Of a stretch of DNA of 59,564 bases, positions 45,118-52,747 are shown piece after piece. The DNA comes from Acetobacterium tundrae (lineage in GTDB: Bacteria; Bacillota; Clostridia; Eubacteriales; Eubacteriaceae), in assembly GCF_008086615.1 (NCBI RefSeq), contig NZ_RXYB01000022.1:1-59564 (forward strand). Reading direction: 5' to 3'. The position numbers and the translations under genes are program-made. The notes under the pieces are model-generated. The model was given only the letters and a program-made list of their open reading frames with translations. It did not search any database and was not told the DNA's origin. Numbering within the stretch: the first letter of the stretch is position 1; each line of letters begins with the position of its first letter.

Positions 45118-45390
45118 TTTATTTCCTTTCTTGATCGGATAAGAATAATAATAAATATTATAACATGTTTTTTTGATTAATTTTTTATTTGTTTCGATCT
45201 TATTTTTCACAGAAAATTGCGATATAAAATGTTCGACTTTTTCAAAAAAGTTTATTATGTCATGCGATCCTTTTCTTCAGTTATCAATTTTCTCATATTG
45301 ATTGATTCTTGGAACAAAGCTTGAAAAGCGGGAAAAAAAGATGTATGGTATATAGACAGAGAAGATGATAAAAAAAGCAAGAGGAGGATT

Positions 45391-45861
45391 ATGATGAAAA
45401 TTGGAATCATTGTTTTTTCGAAAACGAACAACACATTTTCGATAGCTGAAAGATTGCGGGATGCTCTTGTCAAGAGGGGACTGGATGTTGTGATTGATCG
45501 GGTCATTCCGGTGAGTGACGACCCTGGGCCGAAAGATTCAATAGAATTCAGGCATCTTCCGGATGTATCTGATTATGATGTCATCATTTTTGGGAGTCCG
45601 GTATGGGCATTCTCCTTGTCATGGGTGATGAAAGCGTATCTGACACAGGTATCAAGCCTCAGCGGGAAGAAGGTTTTCAGCTTTGTGACGAAGCAGATGG
45701 CTTCTAAATTTACTGGAGGAAATAAAGCAATTCGTCAGATCAGAAGTGCGGTTGAAGCGAAAAACGCAAAAGTGGACAATTCTTTTATCATCAGTTGGAA
45801 GAGCAAAAATCGGGAAAAAGAGATTGCGGATTGCATTGATCAAATCGCAAAATCACTTTAA
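45391..45861 (+). CDS. Flavodoxin family protein
   Basis: A 156-residue flavodoxin-fold protein: N-terminal beta strand and FMN phosphate loop FSKTNNTFSIAE, then DVIIFGSPVWAFSLSWVMKAY, the second flavin loop. It is a short-chain electron carrier or quinone/FMN reductase-like. Strong AGGAGG site. It is 16 bases upstream of the FMN dehydrogenase and probably forms an operon with it, so it could accept its electrons; that pairing is inference. Confidence 0.82.
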   Translation: MMKIGIIVFSKTNNTFSIAERLRDALVKRGLDVVIDRVIPVSDDPGPKDSIEFRHLPDVSDYDVIIFGSPVWAFSLSWVMKAYLTQVSSLSGKKVFSFVTKQMASKFTGGNKAIRQIRSAVEAKNAKVDNSFIISWKSKNREKEIADCIDQIAKSL

Positions 45862-45877
45862 TAAGGAGCAGGATAAT

Positions 45878-46891
45878 ATGAACTATCAAGAAGTTGAAAA
45901 AAAAGCCCGTGAGAATTTAAAGGGAAGCTGCAAAGTCTGTCCGATTTGTAACGGAAAAGCTTGTGCCGGCCAAGTCCCGGGCATGGGTGGTAAGGGTACC
46001 GGAGCAGCGTTTAAAATAAATGTTGAATCGTTAGATGCCTATAAGTTAAATATGAGAGTCATTCACAATGCCAAAAATCCAGATACATCAACCGTCTTGT
46101 TTGGTAAAAGAATGGATGCCCCGGTATTTGCAGCACCGGTATCCGGGACAACCTTGAATATGGGTGGCAAGTTTTCCGAAGAAGAATATATCCAGTGGGT
46201 CATCGAAGGATGTGTCGATGCCGGAATTTATCCAATGGTCGGAGATACGGCCGTCGACTCGTTTTTAACCACAAATCTCGAACAGTTAAAGAAATTTGAT
46301 GGATGTGGCATTGCTATCATCAAGCCTTGGGAAAATAGCAATGTAATCAAAAAGATAAAGTTAGCGGAAGCTGCAGGTGCATACGCAGTTGGAATGGATA
46401 TTGATGCAGCGGGACTGATTACGTTGGCCCTTCACGGAAAACCAGTGGGACCCAAAACAGTTGAGGAAATAAGACAAATTGCTGAAAGTACACAGCTTCC
46501 GTTTATTCTGAAGGGCATAATGACTGTGGACGAAGCAGAGCTGGCCCTGGAGGCTGGAGTCAGTGCCATTGTTGTTTCAAATCATGGGGGAAGAGTACTT
46601 GATCAAACGCCAGGTGTTGCCGATGTCCTTCCTGAAATTGCCGAAGCGGTAAAAGGAAAGCTGACAATACTTGCCGATGGCGGCGTTAGAAATGGCGTTG
46701 ACGTGCTGAAAATGCTTGCTCTTGGAGCCGATGGCGTGCTTATCGGAAGACCCTTTGTAACCGCATCTTTCGGTGGCCAGACAGAGGGTGTGAAACTTTA
46801 CATCGAAACCATAAAAAGCGAATTAAAATCAGCGATGGTTCTGACCGGCTGTAAAACAATAGAGGATATTAGTGATCGAATCATCTATTAA
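45878..46891 (+). CDS. FMN-dependent alpha-hydroxy-acid dehydrogenase with N-terminal Cys motif
   Basis: A 337-residue TIM-barrel flavoenzyme of the lactate/glycolate oxidase family. FAAPVSGTTLN (FMN contact), PFILKGIMT with the FMN lysine, SNHGGRVLD with the catalytic histidine, and ILADGGVRNGVDVLKMLALG (phosphate site) are present. The N-terminus carries CKVCPICNGKAC (about 18-29) and GMGGKGTG, a feature of the anaerobe subfamily that may bind a metal or cluster. ATG 45878 follows AAGGAG. In an anaerobe it would pass electrons to a carrier rather than oxygen. The substrate is unknown. Its 3' part recurs as remnants at 33710 and 48635. Confidence 0.88.
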   Translation: MNYQEVEKKARENLKGSCKVCPICNGKACAGQVPGMGGKGTGAAFKINVESLDAYKLNMRVIHNAKNPDTSTVLFGKRMDAPVFAAPVSGTTLNMGGKFSEEEYIQWVIEGCVDAGIYPMVGDTAVDSFLTTNLEQLKKFDGCGIAIIKPWENSNVIKKIKLAEAAGAYAVGMDIDAAGLITLALHGKPVGPKTVEEIRQIAESTQLPFILKGIMTVDEAELALEAGVSAIVVSNHGGRVLDQTPGVADVLPEIAEAVKGKLTILADGGVRNGVDVLKMLALGADGVLIGRPFVTASFGGQTEGVKLYIETIKSELKSAMVLTGCKTIEDISDRIIY

Positions 46892-46916
46892 TTTGATATT
46901 TTGTTTTTATGCGGTC

Positions 46917-46945
46917 TTGACATAACAAATAAAAAGCACTAAAAT
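46917..46945 (+). promoter_or_regulatory. Promoter of the membrane protein-TetR unit
   Basis: TTGACA, 17 bases, TAAAAT. It begins 26 bases after the FMN dehydrogenase stop. Confidence 0.7.
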
Positions 46946-46950
46946 AATAA

Positions 46951-46977
46951 CTGAACAGTATTCAAAATGGTGTTCAG
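46951..46977. promoter_or_regulatory. Operator candidate (CTGAACA-13-TGTTCAG)
   Basis: A perfect 7-bp inverted repeat with a 13-base spacer lies directly after the -10 and before the start codon. The TetR encoded as second gene of the unit is the obvious candidate ligand. Confidence 0.6.
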
Positions 46978-47006
46978 CTATTATTTTTGAAAGAAGGCAA
47001 ATAGAA

Positions 47007-47369
47007 ATGAAAGATATCTCGATCCTTATCTTTGAAATCATTATTGCAATTGGAATGGTCGTCATTGGATTGTCTGGATGGAAAGTTTTTTTTATTCAGG
47101 GAGCAAGATCGGCAACAATTGTTCTTGGAATTTTGGGTATGTTGCTGTGTACTCTGAGTGTAGGAAAATTCATCGCTTCGGTTCCGGCGCATCCATTATC
47201 TATTTTAGGATACATAATTGGAATAATTGCCATGTTGACATTTCTGACCCAGGTATTTAAGTGGAATGTCCCAATTATCAGCAATTCTCAGATGGCTTTG
47301 ATTGTTATGGCCGTGGCAATAATTGCAAAATCGGTTATTGCACGATTTGCATACTTTATTGTAAAATAA
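47007..47369 (+). CDS. Small four-helix membrane protein
   Basis: A 120-residue, very hydrophobic protein with four predicted helices (about 5-27, 33-53, 63-83, 91-115) and few charges. I do not recognise the family. It is the first gene of a two-gene unit with a TetR regulator, behind an operator-bearing promoter, so it is probably an inducible membrane protein. GAAGGC precedes the ATG at modest spacing. It resembles small multidrug-type proteins only in size. Confidence 0.7.
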   Translation: MKDISILIFEIIIAIGMVVIGLSGWKVFFIQGARSATIVLGILGMLLCTLSVGKFIASVPAHPLSILGYIIGIIAMLTFLTQVFKWNVPIISNSQMALIVMAVAIIAKSVIARFAYFIVK

Positions 47370-47389
47370 AATGTAAAAGGACAGAATTT

Positions 47390-47971
47390 ATGAAAAAAGA
47401 TGTTAAAAATGAAATTATTGAAGCGACAATAAAGTTAATTGAGGAAAAAGGAAGCAATCCTGAGGATATTACTATCCGTGACATATGTGAACGTGTCGGG
47501 ATAGGAGCCGGCCTTGTTAATTATCACTATCAGACAAAAGAGAATTTAATTAAGCAGTGTGTTCAGAAGATTATCAGTGAGGTGATTAACAAAACTAAAG
47601 GTGTTTATGACTCTCTTTCTGATATGACACCGGAAGAGAAGTTACGGTATATGGCAAAGTATACCTGTACATACCTTGAAGCGCATGAAAACATATCACG
47701 TATGTCCATTCTGACTGATTTGACGGGGGTCAATCAAAATGATAACACAGCTCAGACAGCAGTGGCTTATTTCCCATTATTACGCCAAGCCTGTCGTGAG
47801 GATATAAATGATCAGGAAGTGAAAAGAAGGACATGTTTTATGCTAATGACACTTCAGTCGGCTTTTTTAAGAAGTCCACTGCTTTATGATGAAATTGGAA
47901 TTGACTTTCATAACCAAAAGCAGCGCGATGATTTAGTTGATATGGTCATTAACTTCTATTTAAAAAATTGA
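47390..47971 (+). CDS. TetR family regulator
   Basis: A 193-residue regulator. The helix-turn-helix covers about residues 5-48 (EIIEATIKLIEEKGSNPEDI, then ICERVGIGAGLVNYHYQTKE). The C-terminal domain binds an unknown ligand. AAAAGGACAG provides the ribosome binding site for the ATG at 47390. It is co-transcribed with the upstream membrane protein and likely represses that promoter through the inverted repeat at 46951-46977. Confidence 0.87.
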   Translation: MKKDVKNEIIEATIKLIEEKGSNPEDITIRDICERVGIGAGLVNYHYQTKENLIKQCVQKIISEVINKTKGVYDSLSDMTPEEKLRYMAKYTCTYLEAHENISRMSILTDLTGVNQNDNTAQTAVAYFPLLRQACREDINDQEVKRRTCFMLMTLQSAFLRSPLLYDEIGIDFHNQKQRDDLVDMVINFYLKN

Positions 47972-48126
47972 AGGCGGACGAAGTCTTGAAACTGGTAAAA
48001 ATGCGACTTTTTTATATATCCGTAACCGCTTTTATTTAATTAATATGCCCTGTTAACTCAATAAGCTCATTGTATCTAGTATATGGAAGGCTTTTGAGTA
48101 TATTATAAAATAACTTGGAGGGAGAT

Positions 48127-48591
48127 ATGGAATTTTCGATAGCTGCTGACAGTGATATTGAACAGTTGATCCAAATGAGAATGTTATATATTTTTGAAGA
48201 TTTCAAAAAGGTTACAAGTGATCAAAAACAGGCAATTGAACAACAATTACCTGAATATTTCAAGAAGCATATAGGTAAAGATATGATTGCATTTATTGCG
48301 AAAGAACAAAATAAGATTGTAGCAACGGCATTATTATTAAAAATAGAAAAACCAGCAAATCCTAGATCTATTACTGGAATTATTGGAGAAGTGTTAAGCG
48401 TTTATACTTGTACGAAATATAGAAGACAAGGAATTGCTAAGTTGTTAATGGAGATGTTGTTATCGTATTCAAAAGAGCAAAAAATTGATTTTATTGAATT
48501 AAAAGCCACAGAAGATGGTTATTCACTATATAAAGATTTAGGGTTTGTTGATGAAAAAATATCTTATGCATTAATGAAATACATTATTTGA
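48127..48591 (+). CDS. GNAT family N-acetyltransferase
   Basis: A 154-residue acetyl-CoA-dependent acetyltransferase. The acetyl-CoA loop is YRRQGIAKLLMEMLL (about 100-114), with the preceding strand GEVLSVYT and a C-terminal LYKDLGFVDE. The N-terminal half has the usual two helices. ATG 48127 is preceded by GGAGGGA. The substrate is unknown. The gene and its AT-rich flanks differ in composition from the neighbours. It lies between the TetR unit and a remnant of the FMN dehydrogenase tail. Confidence 0.85.
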   Translation: MEFSIAADSDIEQLIQMRMLYIFEDFKKVTSDQKQAIEQQLPEYFKKHIGKDMIAFIAKEQNKIVATALLLKIEKPANPRSITGIIGEVLSVYTCTKYRRQGIAKLLMEMLLSYSKEQKIDFIELKATEDGYSLYKDLGFVDEKISYALMKYII

Positions 48592-48634
48592 GCATTAGCT
48601 GTCTGAGAAGTCGATACAAGGGGACTCGGGGGAC

Positions 48635-48777
48635 AGACCATTTGTAACAGTATCATTTGGGAGCAGATAGTAGGTGTGATGATTTTTATCGAAACCATGA
48701 AATGCAAACTAAAATCAGCGATGGTTCTTACGGGATGAAAGACGATAGAGAATATTAGTGATCGAATCAGCTAATAA
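48635..48777 (+). pseudogene. Remnant of the FMN dehydrogenase 3' end (copy R2)
   Basis: This matches 46748-46891 of the intact gene from AGACC.TTTGTAAC to the stop region (ATTAGTGATCGAATCA), at roughly three quarters identity or better by eye, with in-frame damage (a TAG within the CAGATAGTAGG segment). Only the last ~48 codons are present. Confidence 0.85.
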
Positions 48778-48795
48778 TTGATTGGGGTAAATATT

Positions 48796-49599
48796 ATGGA
48801 AAAAAAAGGATTGTTATTAGGCCAAGGTAATACTGCTGAGATATATGAATGGGAAACAGATAAAATTCTAAAATTATATCGCAATGGTTTACCAGAGATT
48901 TTGTGCAACAATGAATTTAATGCTACAAAAAGCGTTTATAATCTATTGCATGCTACTCCCAAACCCTTTGAGATCGTTCATGTCGATAGTAGAGTTGGCG
49001 CAGTATATGAGCGAATAACAGGAAAAACCATGCTGAAAGAAATGGTGTCAAAGCCGTGGAAATTTGGTAAATATTCTAATATGTTAGCGCAATGCCATGT
49101 AAACATACAAAAGCCAATTGATTTTAAACTGCCGACGGTGAAAGAAAAGCTAAAGCGGGATATTGATGGCACTCCGTTACTTTCTGATACTGAGAAGCAA
49201 AGAATATACCAATATATGGATTCTCTGCCTGACGGAAGCATGCTTTGTCATTTCGATTTTCATCCAGATAATATTATGCTGTCAAACGGCAATTATATTA
49301 TTATCGATTGGATGACGGCCTGTAAGGGTGATCGATTATCAGATGTAGCACGTACTGGTATCATTCTAAACTTTAGCGAAATCCAAAGGGTTCCCCGTTT
49401 GGCAAATTTTATTTTAAGTCGATTGAAGAAAAAAGTATATAATGACTATCTTAAAGAATATTTGAAAATAACAAATGTTTCGGTGAAAGAGATAAAAAGA
49501 TGGGAAATGCCGATAGCTGCAGCGAGATTGCGTGAATGGATACCGGAAAAAGAGCAGCAAAAATTATTGATTTTTGTGAGGGAAAATCTTTCTAATTAA
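48796..49599 (+). CDS. Aminoglycoside phosphotransferase (APH)-like kinase
   Basis: A 267-residue small-molecule kinase of the APH/choline kinase fold. The glycine-poor ATP loop is GQGNTAEIYEW, the lysine is in KILKLY, and the catalytic loop HFDFHPDNIML is followed by IIIDWMTACKGD (the DFG-equivalent aspartate). It starts at ATG 48796. Such proteins phosphorylate aminoglycosides, macrolides or sugars, but many chromosomal ones act on unknown metabolites, so I do not call resistance. It stands alone after the R2 remnant. Confidence 0.82.
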   Translation: MEKKGLLLGQGNTAEIYEWETDKILKLYRNGLPEILCNNEFNATKSVYNLLHATPKPFEIVHVDSRVGAVYERITGKTMLKEMVSKPWKFGKYSNMLAQCHVNIQKPIDFKLPTVKEKLKRDIDGTPLLSDTEKQRIYQYMDSLPDGSMLCHFDFHPDNIMLSNGNYIIIDWMTACKGDRLSDVARTGIILNFSEIQRVPRLANFILSRLKKKVYNDYLKEYLKITNVSVKEIKRWEMPIAAARLREWIPEKEQQKLLIFVRENLSN

Positions 49600-49728
49600 A
49601 TTTATAATAGCCCCACAGTATTTCTGTATTCCCAGAAATGAGACTTAATATGTGACTTTTTCAAGGGTCGTTTTCTTAGTGGTCTGGTACAGAATAGGTT
49701 TTGTTTTATTCATTTGTTTGTCCTCTAA

Positions 49729-50001
49729 AACAAGCCATTCTGGTTTCAGAAGAATGAAGTCTTTGATTTAAAAATTAGGGCGAATTTTTATGATCTCTGG
49801 CTTGACGGTTGCAACGGCCTCTTTTCAGACTGGCGGGACAGTATTGAAGGACGGCTGACTGCGATCATCGATCAGGTGTCGCCGGGAAAGAGCATTCCCT
49901 ACGAGTACGGCGAGGTCAAACAGGAGATTCAGGGATACCGAGACAGTGCCTGGATCGGGACGTTTCGGAGCTTCCCAGTTCTCAGAAATAATCAGAACTA
50001 A
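49729..50001 (+). pseudogene. Orphan coding fragment of higher GC, no start codon
   Basis: After an in-frame TAA at 49726 a frame stays open for 90 codons to the TAA at 49999. It reads like real protein (for example DLWLDGCNGLFSDWRDSIEG and PYEYGEVKQEIQGYRDSAWI) and is visibly richer in GC than the flanks, but has no plausible start. I do not recognise the family; it looks like the C-terminal end of a lost gene. The preceding 130 bases (49600-49728) show nothing I can name. Confidence 0.5.
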
Positions 50002-50006
50002 AAAGA

Positions 50007-50050
50007 CACGCTGTCAATGGAAGATACAACCATTGATAGCGTGATTTTTA
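50007..50050. terminator. Bidirectional terminator
   Basis: A 14-bp stem with one G-U pair (CACGCTGTCAATGG with CCATTGATAGCGTG) is flanked by T-runs on both strands. It serves the plus-strand fragment and the minus-strand small gene. Confidence 0.85.
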
Positions 50051-50068
50051 TTTCTGGATAAAAGTTGC

Positions 50069-50317
50069 TTAGCGGATCTGAGCGGCATCGATGACTACAT
50101 AGGAGCCATCGGCCCACTGATCCAGAGCGATTTCAATCACCGGTGATCCGTCGGTATCAATAAAGGCCTGGACGATTTCATCATCGATCTGGGATTCGAT
50201 GGTGACTTGGATCACCCCGTTAAAGGAAAATCCCTCGAATGCTTTGATAATGTCCTGCCAGATATCCCGGGAACCGTCAATTTTCTTCAGGTTTTTGATG
50301 ACTTGTTCAATATTCAT
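50069..50317 (-). CDS. Small acidic protein of unknown function
   Basis: An 82-residue acidic protein (many D/E), starting MNIEQVIKNLKKIDGSRDIW and continuing with two or three probable beta strands (GVIQVTIESQID, SYVVIDAAQ). I do not recognise it. A good GGGAGGTAAC site precedes the ATG, and a terminator follows. Its size and position next to a broken coding fragment would suit an immunity or accessory protein, but nothing shows that. Confidence 0.6.
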   Translation of the reverse strand: MNIEQVIKNLKKIDGSRDIWQDIIKAFEGFSFNGVIQVTIESQIDDEIVQAFIDTDGSPVIEIALDQWADGSYVVIDAAQIR

Positions 50318-50399
50318 TATTAGTTACCTCCCTAAGTTGATATCGGTTGATAAATTAATACCCTTTTGCTGACCTTTTAAAATAATAACATCTAAATCC

Positions 50400-50548
50400 T
50401 TAAACTTTGATCATTACTTTATCAATTTCAATTTGGTCCTTACCCCAGTCATACAAGGCATTCAAGGCCGGCAGTAACGCTTTACCCCGCGCTGTTAAAG
50501 AATATTCGACTTTAGGCGGAATCGTTTCATATTGAGTTCTGATCACAA
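50400..50548 (-). pseudogene. Remnant of an HxlR family regulator (C-terminal half)
   Basis: On the minus strand the frame reads LVIRTQYETIPPKVEYSLTA, then RGKALLPALNALYDWGKDQI, and ends in a TAA at 50400-50402. This is the wing and C-terminal helix of HxlR proteins. The recognition-helix half is missing; unrelated AT-rich sequence follows from about 50549. Confidence 0.8.
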
Positions 50549-50648
50549 GTTTATGCCCTTATGTTATATTGATTATAGCAGAAAAATATTAAGTTGTGGC
50601 GATGTATTCAAATGATACGTATCAAGTTGATGATTAATTAAAATATAA

Positions 50649-50751
50649 GGTAGAATGCTTCTCAGCAGAAGAAAAGGCTAAGACCAGACAAAATCAATTT
50701 CCTTTGGATTGTCAAAAAGCATTTGAGATGGGTGCAAATTTAATAAAATAG
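50649..50751 (+). pseudogene. Possible tail of a flavoprotein/NADPH-dependent reductase
   Basis: A short open frame ends FPLDCQKAFEMGANLIK then TAG, resembling the last helix of flavodoxin-like FMN reductases that often neighbour HxlR genes. No start is present. The gap 50318-51132 thus holds this tail, the HxlR remnant, and a GC-rich leader (about 50970-51100) with local hairpins that I cannot assign to a known riboswitch. Confidence 0.4.
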
Positions 50752-51132
50752 AGGTCAACAGAGCTCAGGGGAAAGTTCGTGCAAATGCCAACTTGTTAAG
50801 ACCAAAAGAACCGTCCCTCAAGGCAAGGTTCTCCTTATCGGCGAATGATTTTAAATCGATTTTTTATTGCCGTTGGTCATTTACAGCAGGGGGAAAGTGA
50901 AAGCAGGGAACGCGCGTTGCGCAGAACAGCAAATTTGCTTAGAATTATCTCATAAACTGGGGTATAATAATAACCAGAACTTTACAAGATTGCCTATCGG
51001 CGCTGGAAGGCCGGGCTCAAACTTGAGCATGTACGAGCGGGGAAGGCAGCGAAGCGGTCTGCACAAACAGTGGGAGCAAATAATGTCAAGTTGAAAACCG
51101 GCCGAGTGAGAAGTCAGACGAGGAGGAAAATG

Positions 51133-52200
51133 ATGCTTAAAAAGCGGATCTATCAATTCATGACCAATAATTTCAAATTTTCGGCTGAAGACCCGCAATT
51201 TCGTCGGGTGTTTTTAATGAACTTTGTGTTGCCGACGCTCATTTTTATTCTGCTGATTTTTTCATGGGTTTCCTATGCGATCGCCCTGTATCCGGTGCTG
51301 GCCAGCAATCTGGCTGGTCTGGTGCTGGCCGGTTGGGTCTTATATGATTTTCATCAGCGGCATTCGGTTTTCGCCACCGCGATTATGATTGTTGCCATTG
51401 AGTTTTTCAATCTGCTGTCCCTGTTCTGGTTTGCCGGCTTCAACAACTATGTGTTGGTCTGGGTTATTGTTATTCCCGTCACGGCTTATTTTCTGCTGGG
51501 CCGAAAAATCGGCCGCATCGTGACGATCGGTTTTTCGGTGGTAGTGCTGATTTTTATTATCTGGCATTATCCAGTCTGGAAACTCCAGGGCTATACGTTG
51601 GTTGGCTTATTCAATCTCGGGTTTGCGTATTTTGGGCTGGTCATGATCACCAGTTATTATGAGCTGACCATGCAGGAGGCCTTAACAAACCTTGAAAAAA
51701 AGAACTGTGAATTGGCCACCGTGATGATGACCGACCATTTGACCGGCGCTTACAACCGCATCAAGCTGGATGAAATGCTGGCTTCAGAAATTACCGGTTC
51801 CCTCAAAAAGCGGATCATCCTCGCGGTGCTGATTTGCGATATCGATTATTTCAAGTACGTCAATGATAAATTTGGTCACCTGTTTGGCGATAAGATCCTG
51901 AAGGATCTGGTTGAAGTGATGCATCAGACGATTCGGGACTCTGATATCTGCGGGCGCTGGGGCGGTGAGGAGTTTATGATTATCTGCCCCAATACGCCTT
52001 TAGACAGGGGGATTCACCTGGCCGAAAAGCTGCGCAGGGCCGTTGCAGATTATTCCCGACAGCTGCCAGAGCCGGTCACGATCAGCTTTGGCGTGGCGGC
52101 GTTTAGCCCCGGTGATACGGACGAAACCCTGATCAAACGGGCCGATGATGCCCTCTATCTGGCCAAGAACCAGGGACGCAATCGGGTCGAGTATCTGTAG
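51133..52200 (+). CDS. Diguanylate cyclase with membrane-spanning sensor region
   Basis: Makes cyclic di-GMP from two GTP. Residues 1-185 contain five or six membrane helices; the GGDEF domain follows from about 200 (TDHLTGAYNRIKLDEML). The catalytic loop is GGEEF (277-281), and RDSD five residues upstream is a complete inhibitory I-site (RxxD), so product inhibition is likely. ATG 51133 is six bases after AGGAGG; the ATG at 51130 is too close. It is a single gene. The long GC-rich leader does not match the c-di-GMP riboswitch as far as I can see. Confidence 0.9.
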   Translation: MLKKRIYQFMTNNFKFSAEDPQFRRVFLMNFVLPTLIFILLIFSWVSYAIALYPVLASNLAGLVLAGWVLYDFHQRHSVFATAIMIVAIEFFNLLSLFWFAGFNNYVLVWVIVIPVTAYFLLGRKIGRIVTIGFSVVVLIFIIWHYPVWKLQGYTLVGLFNLGFAYFGLVMITSYYELTMQEALTNLEKKNCELATVMMTDHLTGAYNRIKLDEMLASEITGSLKKRIILAVLICDIDYFKYVNDKFGHLFGDKILKDLVEVMHQTIRDSDICGRWGGEEFMIICPNTPLDRGIHLAEKLRRAVADYSRQLPEPVTISFGVAAFSPGDTDETLIKRADDALYLAKNQGRNRVEYL

Positions 52201-52313
52201 CGGCTTTTCTGCACGGACTGCCAGATCGTGTCGAAGTTGTGTCGTGCAAAACGGCTCACAAAGCTCAGGGCAGTTTCATTTTTGGCACGAGCAACGTTTA
52301 GAAAGGAGTAGTG

Positions 52314-52678
52314 ATGATTTTAAACACCGGCAATCGCACCGATATCCCGGCATATTACAGTGAATGGTTTTACAATCGCATCCGGTCGGAATTCAAGCGG
52401 TGGGGTGGCGCTATGACCCGATTTTTATTTCGGAACGCTACTCGCTGGATTTTCATCTGGAAAGTTTTGAGCGGATGGCAGCAAACCTCAACGGCTATAC
52501 CGATCACTGTGTGATCAGCATTATCGATCTGTACAGAAAAACCAAGCGGAATTTTGAAGGAGTTCGGGAAGTGTCCGCAGAAGACCGGGAAGTCATCGGC
52601 AGGAAATTTTCAAAAATTGCCCGAAGTCAGGGGATGCAGATCCGCACCTGCTTTGAAGGCGAGGTAGCGTTAAATTGA
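52314..52678 (+). pseudogene. DUF1848 gene with internal deletion and truncated end
   Basis: From ATG 52314 (AAAGGAG upstream) one frame reads MILNTGNRTDIPAYYSEWFYNRIR, the N-terminus of DUF1848 proteins. It then stops matching, and another frame picks up VGWRYDPIFISERYSLDFHL and continues to a stop at 52678. The segment with the usual cysteine and phenylalanine-rich motifs between these points is missing, and the C-terminal half of the family (about 290 residues) is absent. Confidence 0.75.
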
Positions 52679-52747
52679 AACTCGGTTTTTATTACCTTTT
52701 ATGTTATATTAAAAACAATAATTGACAAATTCTAAGGAGGTCTTACG

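Noticed and set aside
45746-45877. N-terminal extension of the FMN dehydrogenase overlapping the flavodoxin gene
   Set aside because: It is the flavodoxin coding sequence read in another frame; AAGGAG precedes ATG 45878.
48796-49599. Aminoglycoside resistance gene
   Set aside because: The fold and catalytic motifs are APH-like, but no subfamily-specific features support a resistance call and many such kinases act on other metabolites.
51133-52200. c-di-GMP riboswitch in the long leader of the diguanylate cyclase gene (50755-51132)
   Set aside because: I could not find the conserved GEMM core or tetraloop-receptor arrangement; only local hairpins are visible.
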